From: Nitriliruptoraceae bacterium
Lineage (GTDB): Bacteria > Actinomycetota > Nitriliruptoria > Nitriliruptorales > Nitriliruptoraceae
Direction: 5' to 3'
Assembly (NCBI GenBank): GCA_007123425.1
Contig: SKLC01000308.1
Location: 1 to 7,750, forward strand
DNA: 7,750 nt
Shown here: positions 1 to 6,700 of the stretch, piece after piece
Numbering within the stretch: position 1 is the first letter of the stretch
How the letters are laid out: each line of letters opens with the position of its first letter
Made by a program: the position numbers and the translations under genes
Notes under the pieces: model-generated
Databases searched by the model: none
Told to the model about the DNA's origin: nothing
Seen by the model: only the letters and a program-made list of their open reading frames with translations

Positions 1-159
1 GACGGCGGGCGCGCCGGCGCCCTCTCCGCCCAGGGCCCGCAGGCCGTCCACCATGCCGGTGACGGCCGGGACCACCGCCACGGCCGCGAGGACCGCGAGC
101 GCAGCCAGGAGCACGAGCAGGCCGATCGCCCGCCTCCGACGGCGCTGCGGTGACGACAC
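1..159 (-). CDS. N-terminus of a secreted or membrane-anchored protein (partial)
   Basis: Reading leftwards from a GTG at 159-157, 53 codons stay open to the window edge. The product starts MSSPQRRRRR, followed by an unbroken hydrophobic Ala/Leu/Val stretch (about residues 11-33) and then a Gly/Ala-rich segment (about 34-53). This positive-then-hydrophobic layout is that of an uncleaved signal anchor or a signal peptide, so the mature part is probably outside the membrane. A GGAGG (minus-strand bases 168-164) lies 4 bases before the GTG and supports this start, although the frame stays open further upstream. The gene is divergent from the SDR gene. No domain is visible in the short fragment, so I assign no family. 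It could be a cell-wall enzyme or a lipid- or peptide-binding protein. Confidence 0.6.
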   Translation of the reverse strand, partial: MSSPQRRRRRAIGLLVLLAALAVLAAVAVVPAVTGMVDGLRALGGEGAGAPAV

Positions 160-364
160 GGCCCCTCCGGCGACGATGGGTCGATGCGCGGCGGCGAGCG
201 TGCCGCCACGGCGCGCCGACTCTACGAGCGCGACGAGGATCGCGTGGGCGCGTGTCCACACCGTGTCCGGACGGCCCCTCGGCGCGGGAGTCCCAGCCCG
301 AGATCGGACGCGCGTCCCCGATCACGCTTCGCTCTCCGAAACAGCAGCGCGTAGGCTGCCGGGC
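160..364. other. Divergent intergenic spacer
   Basis: These 205 bases separate the leftward membrane-anchored gene from the rightward SDR gene, so they should hold promoters for both directions. For the rightward gene I see a TANNNT box just before its ATG (listed separately). For the leftward gene, the minus strand reads TAGAGT at 224-219, a possible -10 box, but there is no convincing -35 box at the right distance. The plus frame used by the SDR gene is also open here, but it codes for a low-complexity Arg/Ala/Thr-rich string with no family resemblance. I see no RNA gene or repeat. Confidence 0.5.
328..357 (+). promoter_or_regulatory. Candidate promoter for the SDR gene, possibly leaderless
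   Basis: TAGGCT at 352-357 fits the actinobacterial -10 pattern TANNNT. Seven bases separate it from the ATG at 365, which is where transcription would be expected to begin, so the mRNA may start at or next to the start codon. In agreement, no Shine-Dalgarno sequence lies before the ATG (the bases are GCCGGGC). A weak -35 (TTCGCT, 328-333) lies 18 bases upstream of the -10 box. The -35 match is poor and the call rests mainly on the -10 box and its spacing. Confidence 0.4.
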
Positions 365-1225
365 ATGGACATCAACGATCGCATCCTCATCATCACCGGC
401 GGCGGCTCTGGCATCGGCGAGGCCGTCGCCCGCGACGCCGCCGCCCGGGGCGCCCGACACGTCGTGGTCGCCGACCTGCAGGGCGAGCAGGCCCGGCGCG
501 TGGCCGACGACATCGGTGGGACCGGCGTGGAGCTCGATGTCCGCGACGAGCAGGGCATCGCCGACCTCGTCGCGCGCGTCGAGTCCGAGCAGGGGCCGGT
601 CGACATCTTCGTCTCCAACGCGGGCGTGGTCACCGCCGGCGGGCTCGAGGAGTCCAACGAGCTGCTGCAGCTGATGTGGGAGGTCCACGTGCTGGCCCAC
701 ATCTACGCGGCGCGGGCCGTGCTGCCCTCCATGATCGCCCGCGGCCGGGGGCATCTGGTCAGCGTCGCGTCGGCGGCGGGACTGCTGATGCAGCTCGGGT
801 CGCTCGGCTACTCGATCACCAAGCACGCCGCCGTGGCCGTGGCCGAGTTCATCGCCGTCCACCACCATCACCAGGGCATCCGCGCGTCGGTGGTCTGCCC
901 CCAGGGCGTGGCAACCAACCTGCTGCGCAACAACCCCGTCGCCCCGATCGATGCGGACATCGGCAGCCCCGACGCCCAGAGCGCCGCGACCCGCGATGGC
1001 GTCCTCGGCCCCGAGGTGGTGGCCGCCGATGCGCTCGACGCGGTGGAGCAGGAGCGCTTCCTGGTGCTGCCCCACACCGAGGTCGCGGAGTACTACGCGA
1101 ATCGCGCCAACGACCCCGAGCGCTGGCTGGGCGGGATGCGCAAGCTCATGCGGCTGATGTATCCGGAGGACGAGCTGCCCGGCGACGCGATCGCCCGGCA
1201 CGCCGAGGACGATCCCCAGGCCTGA
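365..1225 (+). CDS. Classical SDR-family NAD(P)-dependent oxidoreductase
   Basis: This 286-residue protein has the usual length of a classical short-chain dehydrogenase/reductase, a one-domain Rossmann enzyme that interconverts alcohols and ketones. Visible motifs in order: the TGGGSGIG nucleotide loop (11-18), Asp37 after the second strand (VVVADLQ), which favours NAD(H) over NADP(H), Asp58 contacting adenine, NAG (85-87), Ser136 thirteen residues before the catalytic Tyr149, and YSITK with Lys153. The usual tetrad Asn, expected in the VNLxG-like segment, is His108 here, as in some other SDR branches. The ATG at 365 is chosen because the SDR fold starts at residue 6 and an upstream in-frame ATG at 53 would add only low-complexity sequence overlapping the divergent gene. 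The C-terminal part (about 190-286) is variable and probably sets substrate choice. The substrate is unknown. The F420-type oxidoreductase gene follows after 102 bases, so the two may be co-transcribed. Confidence 0.9.
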   Translation: MDINDRILIITGGGSGIGEAVARDAAARGARHVVVADLQGEQARRVADDIGGTGVELDVRDEQGIADLVARVESEQGPVDIFVSNAGVVTAGGLEESNELLQLMWEVHVLAHIYAARAVLPSMIARGRGHLVSVASAAGLLMQLGSLGYSITKHAAVAVAEFIAVHHHHQGIRASVVCPQGVATNLLRNNPVAPIDADIGSPDAQSAATRDGVLGPEVVAADALDAVEQERFLVLPHTEVAEYYANRANDPERWLGGMRKLMRLMYPEDELPGDAIARHAEDDPQA

Positions 1226-1226
1226 A

Positions 1227-1239
1227 CCCCGAGGCGGGG
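1227..1239 (+). terminator. Short hairpin after the SDR stop (weak)
   Basis: CCCCG-AGG-CGGGG starts two bases after the SDR stop codon and can form a 5-bp GC stem with a 3-base loop. There is no T-run after it. In DNA this GC-rich, such a small stem can arise by chance. It could be an attenuating terminator or nothing. Confidence 0.25.
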
Positions 1240-1263
1240 CCATCCCCACCCGTACGTTGGCCC

Positions 1264-1277
1264 ACGCCCACGGGCGT
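1264..1277. repeat. Small inverted repeat between the SDR and LLM genes
   Basis: ACGCCC-AC-GGGCGT is a perfect 6-bp inverted repeat with a 2-base centre, 50 bases before the LLM gene. As DNA it could be a half-site pair for a dimeric repressor. As RNA the 2-base loop is too tight to form as written. It is GC-rich and short, so chance is a fair explanation. Confidence 0.2.
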
Positions 1278-1327
1278 CCACCCCACGACCGGCGGCGAGG
1301 CCGCCCCACGAACGGCGAGGAGCACCC

Positions 1328-2218
1328 ATGGACGTCGGCATCATGTTCGCCAACACCGGTGGCTTCACCGGACCCGAGGGCGCCGCGCAGCTCGGCCGCG
1401 TCGCGGAGGCGCACGGGTTCGAGTCCATCTGGACCGTCGAGCACGTGATCTTCCCCGAGCAGTACGAGTCGACCTACCCCTACTCCTCGAGCGGCAAGAT
1501 GGCCGGCGACCCCTCCGTGCCGCTGCCCGACCCGCTGATCTGGCTGACGTGGGTGGCCGCGCACACGAGCACGGTCAACCTCGGGACCGGCATCCTCATC
1601 CTCCCCCAGCGCAACCCGCTGGTGCTGGCCAAGGAGACCGCCACGCTCGACCAGCTCGCCGGCGGCCGGCTGCGCCTGGGCATCGGGGTCGGATGGCTCG
1701 AGGAGGAGTTCGACGCGCTCGGCGTGCCCTTCGCCGACCGGGGCGCGCGCACGGACGAGTACCTGCGGGTCCTCGACGTGCTGTGGGACCGCGACGGCGC
1801 CGAGTTCAGCGGCGACTACGTGTCCTTCTCCGGCGCGTCGGTGAACCCCAAGCCCGTCCACGGCCGGGTGCCGATCGTCGTCGGGGGCCACTCCAAGGCC
1901 GCGGCACGTCGGGCCGGCCTCTACGGCGACGCCTTCTTCCCGGGCAAGGGCAGCCCACAGGAGCTCGCGGAGCTGTTCGACATCGTGCGACAGACCGCCG
2001 CCGACGCCGGCCGCGACCCCTCGGCGATCGAGCTCACGGCCGGAAGCCGCGACCTCTACGGCGACGATCCCGTGGGCGCGGCCCAGGAGCTGGCCAGCGT
2101 CGGGGTGTCGCGCACGATCGTGCCGTCCTTCATGCTCTACCAGCCCTCGGTGGAGGAGGCGGCCGCCCGGCTGGCCGAGACGATCGTCGACCCCCTGCGC
2201 GACGTCCACCCGGCCTGA
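1328..2218 (+). CDS. LLM-class (luciferase-like) oxidoreductase, probably F420-dependent
   Basis: The 296-residue protein matches the bacterial luciferase-like TIM-barrel superfamily, in the group of short (about 280-300 aa) proteins annotated as F420-dependent oxidoreductases in actinobacteria. Visible family signatures: an N-terminal strand MDVGIMFANTGG, the ESIWTVEH segment (32-39), then a long conserved core at about 80-128 including GTGILILPQRNP, LAKETATLDQLAGGRLRLGIGVGW and EEEF, and NPKPVHGRVPIVVGG (173-187), which lines the cofactor pocket in relatives. GAGGAG at 1317-1322 lies 5 bases before the ATG, a good ribosome site that fixes the start. The cofactor (F420 rather than FMN) is inferred from family membership and host type, not from a decisive residue. 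The substrate is unknown. It sits between the SDR gene (102-base gap) and the OFA transporter (119-base gap), all on the same strand. Confidence 0.88.
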   Translation: MDVGIMFANTGGFTGPEGAAQLGRVAEAHGFESIWTVEHVIFPEQYESTYPYSSSGKMAGDPSVPLPDPLIWLTWVAAHTSTVNLGTGILILPQRNPLVLAKETATLDQLAGGRLRLGIGVGWLEEEFDALGVPFADRGARTDEYLRVLDVLWDRDGAEFSGDYVSFSGASVNPKPVHGRVPIVVGGHSKAAARRAGLYGDAFFPGKGSPQELAELFDIVRQTAADAGRDPSAIELTAGSRDLYGDDPVGAAQELASVGVSRTIVPSFMLYQPSVEEAAARLAETIVDPLRDVHPA

Positions 2219-2259
2219 CCGTCGGGCCCCGGTCGGCGGCGCGCCGTCGGCCGGAGGCT

Positions 2260-2275
2260 CTCCGTTCGGACGGGG
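2260..2275 (+). terminator. Possible hairpin between the LLM and transporter genes (weak)
   Basis: CTCCGT-TCGG-ACGGGG can form a 6-bp stem (one G-T wobble) with a 4-base loop, 41 bases after the LLM stop. No T-run follows. It would leave about 60 bases for a transporter promoter, but I find no clear -35/-10 pair there. This is weak evidence for a transcript boundary. Confidence 0.25.
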
Positions 2276-2337
2276 CTCGGCGCGGCGTGACCGTGAGATC
2301 CGTGCACGGTGACGGGCAGCCGTCGCGGGGGACCGCC

Positions 2338-3615
2338 ATGTCGACCTCGACCACACCGTCCAGCGGTCAGCGCTGGCTGATCGCCGCCGCCGGCGCCGTC
2401 GTGATGCTGGCGATCGGCGGCGTCTACGGCTGGAGCGTGTTCACCGGCCCCCTGCAGGAGGAGTTCGGCTGGACCAGCACGCAGGCGCTGCTGCCCTACG
2501 TGGTCCTGCACGGCGTCATCTTCGTCGGCACGTTCGTCGGCGGCCGCATCCAGGACCGCATCGGGCCGCGCCCCGTCGCGCTGGCCGGGATCGCCGTGTA
2601 CTCGGTCGGGGTGGGGCTGTCCGCGCTGACCAGCGAGCCCGAGCACCTCTGGGTGATGATCGTCACCTACGGGGTGCTCGGCGGCCTCGGCCTCGGCCTG
2701 GCCTACATCGTGCCACCCGCCGTGCTGTCGAAGTGGTTCCCCGACAAGCGGGGCCTGGCCAACGGGATCGCCGTGGGCGGCTTCGGTGCCGGCGCGCTGA
2801 TCACCGGCCCCATCGGCGAGCCGATGATCGCGGCCTTCGGCTCGGTGCCGCCCGTCCTCGGGGTGCTCGGCATCGGCTACCTCGTCGTCGGTGTCGCCGC
2901 CAGCCTGCTGCTGCGCGATCCGCCCAGCGAGGACGACGATGAGGACACCGGGGACGACGACGAAGAGGCCGGCGGCGACTTCAGCCTCGGCGAGGCCCTG
3001 CGGACCCCGCAGTTCTATCTGCTCACCGCGATGTTCACCCTGAGCGTGGTCATCGGCAACGCCTTCATCTCCCAGGCCTCGCCCATCGCGCAGGAGATCA
3101 GCGGCGTCGACGCCGGCGCGGCCGCCCTGCTGGTGGGTGTCATCGGCCTGTTCAACGCCGGTGGCCGCCCCGGCTGGGCCGCGGTGTCCGACAAGCTCGG
3201 CCGCATGACCACCTTCCGGGTGCTGCTGCCGATCTCGGCGGTGGCCTTCGCGCTGATGCCGAACGCCGGGACGATCTTCGCCGTGCTGTTCGTGCTGGCC
3301 TGCATCGCGATCCTGAACTACGGCGGCACCTTCGGGACGATGCCGTCGGTCTCCGCCGACTTCTTCGGCACCACCAACGGCGGGGCGATCTACGGGATCA
3401 TGCTGATCGCCTGGAGCCTGGGTGGCGTGATCGGACCGCTGGGCATGTCGATGGTCTACGAGGCGACCGGCAGCTTCGACGGCGCCCTGTACGGCTTCGC
3501 CGGGCTGGCGATCGTGGGCATGGTCCTGACGATGATCACCCGCCCGCCGCGCAGGGAGGCCGCTGAGCCCGAGAGCAGCGGGCAGGAGTCGAGCCGCACC
3601 GGCCAGCGTCGGTGA
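2338..3615 (+). CDS. OFA (oxalate/formate antiporter) family MFS transporter
   Basis: A 425-residue inner-membrane carrier of the major facilitator superfamily with about 12 hydrophobic segments in two halves. The first helix and loop GGVYGWSVFTGPLQEEFGWT (27-46) is the typical opening of the oxalate/formate antiporter (OFA) family. The MFS loop 2-3 signature appears as GGRIQDRIGPRP (68-79) and is repeated in the second half as SDKLGR (284-289). The inter-half loop holds a strongly acidic run (about 198-210, mostly Asp/Glu). Arg277 in GRPGW lies where OxlT has a substrate-binding Arg in TM8, but the TM11 segment (about 350-366, IYGIMLIAWSLGG) has no Lys, so oxalate is not assured as substrate. 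The ATG at 2338 is preceded by GGGGGA. In-frame GTGs lie upstream, but homology starts near residue 10. The adjacent formate dehydrogenase suggests formate or a related carboxylate as cargo (inference). Confidence 0.85.
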   Translation: MSTSTTPSSGQRWLIAAAGAVVMLAIGGVYGWSVFTGPLQEEFGWTSTQALLPYVVLHGVIFVGTFVGGRIQDRIGPRPVALAGIAVYSVGVGLSALTSEPEHLWVMIVTYGVLGGLGLGLAYIVPPAVLSKWFPDKRGLANGIAVGGFGAGALITGPIGEPMIAAFGSVPPVLGVLGIGYLVVGVAASLLLRDPPSEDDDEDTGDDDEEAGGDFSLGEALRTPQFYLLTAMFTLSVVIGNAFISQASPIAQEISGVDAGAAALLVGVIGLFNAGGRPGWAAVSDKLGRMTTFRVLLPISAVAFALMPNAGTIFAVLFVLACIAILNYGGTFGTMPSVSADFFGTTNGGAIYGIMLIAWSLGGVIGPLGMSMVYEATGSFDGALYGFAGLAIVGMVLTMITRPPRREAAEPESSGQESSRTGQRR

Positions 3616-3618
3616 GCG

Positions 3619-3640
3619 CCCGACCGTGCGAACGGTCGGG
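3619..3640 (+). terminator. Perfect 9-bp hairpin with GCGA tetraloop after the transporter gene
   Basis: CCCGACCGT and ACGGTCGGG (3619-3627 and 3632-3640) pair perfectly around GCGA, a stable GNRA-type loop. It begins 3 bases after the transporter stop codon. No T-run follows, which is common for actinobacterial terminators. It separates the transporter from the formate dehydrogenase promoter. Alternatively it is an RNA 3'-end stabiliser, or an inverted-repeat operator just upstream of that promoter. Confidence 0.65.
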
Positions 3641-3649
3641 GCGGTGCGG

Positions 3650-3678
3650 TTGTGGTCATGTGCGAGGGTGCTTAGGGT
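3650..3678 (+). promoter_or_regulatory. Promoter of the formate dehydrogenase operon
   Basis: TTGTGG (3650-3655) and TAGGGT (3673-3678) are separated by 17 bases, the ideal spacing for a housekeeping sigma factor. The -35 keeps TTG and the -10 fits TANNNT. Transcription would start near 3685, giving a leader of about 30 bases before the ATG at 3715. A small palindrome, CCGCT-G-AGCGG (3685-3695), lies at the expected start site and could be an operator, though it is short. The promoter lies right after the 3619-3640 hairpin, so the operon can be expressed independently of the transporter. Confidence 0.6.
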
Positions 3679-3705
3679 CGAGGCCCGCTGAGCGGTGAGG
3701 CGAAC

Positions 3706-3711
3706 GGGAGG
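3706..3711 (+). promoter_or_regulatory. Ribosome binding site of the formate dehydrogenase alpha gene
   Basis: GGGAGG lies 3 bases before the ATG at 3715, slightly close but the only strong site there. It fixes the start 52 residues before the first cluster Cys, and thereby shows that the protein begins without a Tat leader. Confidence 0.6.
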
Positions 3712-3714
3712 CCG

Positions 3715-6700
3715 ATGGGGGTCCGTGACCTGCTCGAGCAGTGGCCGGTCTACCGGCAGCTGAAGCACCGCGACCTCTCCGGGCTGATCGTCGACACCGC
3801 CGGCAGTCGGCAGACCCGCGAGCAGCTGCGCTCGCGCATCGCCGACGCCGACGAGGTCAAGCGCTCGGTGTGCCCCTACTGCGCGGTGGGCTGCGGGCAG
3901 CTGCTCTACACCAAGGACGAGCAGCTGATCGACATCGAGGGCGACCCCGACTCGCCCATCTCGCGGGGCAAGCTCTGCCCCAAGGGCGCGGCCACCTACC
4001 AGCTGGTCACCGGCGAGCACCGCACCAAGACCGTGCTCTACCGGCGCCCCCACGGCACCGAGTGGGAGGAGGTCGACCTCGACTGGGCGATGGACCGCGT
4101 GGCCGAGCTCGTGGCCGAGACCCGCGAGCGGACCTTCGTCGTCGACGACGAGCACGGCACCCGCCTGAACCACACGCTGGGGTTCGCGCACCTGGGCGGG
4201 GCCACGCTCGACAATGAGGAGAACTACCTCATCAAGAAGCTGTTCACCGCGCTCGGCGCCCTGCAGATCGAGAACCAGGCGCGGATATGACACAGCTCCA
4301 CGGTCCCCGGTCTGGGGACCTCCTTCGGACGCGGCGGTGCCACGTCCTTCCAGCAGGACCTCGCGAACAGCGACTGCATCGTGATCGAGGGGTCCAACAT
4401 GGCCGAGTGCCATCCGGTGGGCTTCCAGTGGGTGATGGAGGCCAAGCGCAGGGGCGCGAAGGTCATCCACGTCGATCCGCGGTTCACCCGCACCAGCGCG
4501 GTCAGTGACCTCCACGTCCCGATCCGCGCCGGCACGGACATCGCCTTCCTCGGCGGCCTGGTCCACCACGTGCTGGAGAACGAGGCCTACTTCCACGACT
4601 ACGTCCTCAACTACACCAACGCCAACGTCATCATCCGCGAGGACTTCGCCGACACCGAGGACCTCGCGGGGATGTTCTCCGGGTGGGACGAGGAGACCGG
4701 GGTCTACGACCCGTCCTCCTGGCAGTACGAGGGCGCCGACATGCCGCCGGCGGCGGGCAAGCGCGAGCAGTTCGCCGGCGAGCCCGAGGGCCAGCGCGGC
4801 ACCCAGATCACCCAGCGAGAGACCGACGACACGCTGACCCACCCGCGCTGCGTGTTCCAGCTCCTCAAGCGCCACTACGCGCGCTACACCCCGGCGATGG
4901 TCGCCGAGATCTGCGGCATCGAGGAGGAGACCTTCCTCGAGGTCGCCGAGGCGCTGACCACCAACTCGGGGCCCGAGCGCACCTCCGCCTTCTGCTACGC
5001 GGTGGGCTGGACCCAGCACACCGTGGGCGTGCAGTACATCCGCACCGCCTCGATCCTGCAGCTGCTGCTGGGCAACATCGGCCGTCCCGGCGGCGGGATC
5101 ATGGCCCTGCGCGGGCACGCGTCGATCCAGGGCTCGACCGACATCCCGACGCTGTTCAACCTGCTGCCCGGCTACCTGCCGGTGCCGCACAGCGCCCATG
5201 ACACCTCGCTGGAGGAGTACATCCGGCTCAACGGCTCCGGCGCGGGCTGGTGGGCCAACTTCGACAGCTACATCGTCAGCCTGCTCAAGGCCTACTTCGG
5301 CGACGCGGCCACCGCCGACAACGACTACTGCTTCGACCACCTGCCGCGCATGACCGGCAACCACTCGCACATGGACACGGTCACCAGGATGGCCGACGGC
5401 GAGGTCGAGGGGTACTTCATCATGGGCGAGAACCCCGTGGTGGGATCGATGCACGGCGCGCTGCACCGCCAGGCCTCCCGCAACCTCACATGGTGCGTGG
5501 TGCGCGACTTCGCCCCCACCGAGTCGGCGGAGTTCTGGCGCGTCGGCCCCGAGTACGAGCGCGGCGAGGTCGCCGTCGAGGACTCGGCCACCGAGGTGTT
5601 CTTCTTCCCGGCGGCCGCGCACGTGGAGAAGGAGGGCACCTTCACCAACACCCAGCGGATGCTGCAATGGCGCGAGAAGGCGGTCGAACCGCAGGGCGAC
5701 GCCCGCAGCGAGCTGCAGTTCATGTACCAGCTCGGGCGGCGGCTCAAACAGCGCTACGCGGACAGCGACGACCCCAAGGACGCCCCGATCCGCGACCTCA
5801 CCTGGGACTACCCCACGCAGGGCCCCCACGACGAGCCCGACCCCGAGGCGGTGCTCAGAGAGATCAACGGGTGGACCTACGACGAGGATGGCCGGCCGGG
5901 CGATCCGGTCAGCAGCTTCACCGAGCTCGCCGACGACGGGTCGACCGCTGCCGGCTGCTGGATCTACTCGGGCTGCTTCGCAGACGGCGTCAACCAGACC
6001 CGCCGGCGCACGCCCTGGCACCAGCAGGACTGGGTCGCCTCCGAGTGGGCCTGGGTGTGGCCCGACAACCGCCGGATCCTCTACAACCGGGCGTCGGCCG
6101 ACCCGGCCGGCAACCCGTGGTCGGAGCGCAAGCGCTACGTGTGGTGGGACGAGGACGAGGGGAAGTGGACCGGCTACGACAAGCCGGACATGATCCCCGA
6201 CCGCCGGCCCGACTACGTGCCTGAGGAAGGGGCCACCGGCGTCGACGCGATCGCCGGCAACGACCCCTTCATCATGCAGGCCGACGGCAAGGGCTGGCTG
6301 TACGCCCCGATCGGGCTGATGGACGGGCCGATGCCCACCCACTACGAGCCCCACGAGTCACCGGTGGAGAACCTGCTCTACGAGCAGCAGTGCAACCCGG
6401 CGCGCATCGAGTGGAACCGGCGCGACAACCCCTTCCATCGCGCCTTCGACGACCCCGACTATCCCTACGCGCTGACCACCTATCGGTTGACCGAGCACCA
6501 CACCGCCGGCGCGATGAGCCGCTGGGTGGCGTGGCTGTCCGAGCTGATGCCGGAGCTGTTCTGCGAGGTCTCGCCCGCGCTGGCCGCCGAGCGGGGCCTG
6601 GACAACGGCGACTGGGCCACGATCACCACCGCCCGCGGCGAGATCGAGTGCCGCGTGCTGGTCACCCATCGGATCCCGTCGCTGCAGGTGGGCAAGCGCC

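Noticed and set aside
53..364. N-terminal extension of the SDR gene from an ATG at 53
   Set aside because: The extension is low-complexity, overlaps the divergent gene's signal-anchor coding region, and precedes the normal SDR start.
864..873. Run of four His codons in the SDR gene resembling a tag
   Set aside because: The run uses mixed CAC/CAT codons and sits in a natural SDR helix before GIRASVVCPQG, so it is native sequence.
676..2337. Upstream extension of the transporter frame across the SDR and LLM genes
   Set aside because: This stretch is the out-of-frame shadow of two well-supported genes, rich in Arg/Ala/Pro/Gly. The OFA homology begins just after the ATG at 2338.
3715..4290. A truncated formate dehydrogenase, or a pseudogene split by a nonsense mutation
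   Set aside because: The stop is TGA at the exact selenocysteine position, with a SECIS-type stem-loop at the correct distance and intact coding sequence on both sides.
2137..6354. A 1405-codon open frame on the minus strand
   Set aside because: It lies antisense to the transporter and formate dehydrogenase genes, which have clear family motifs. Stops are rare in such GC-rich antisense frames. Its product is Val/Gly/Arg/His-rich with no recognisable motif.
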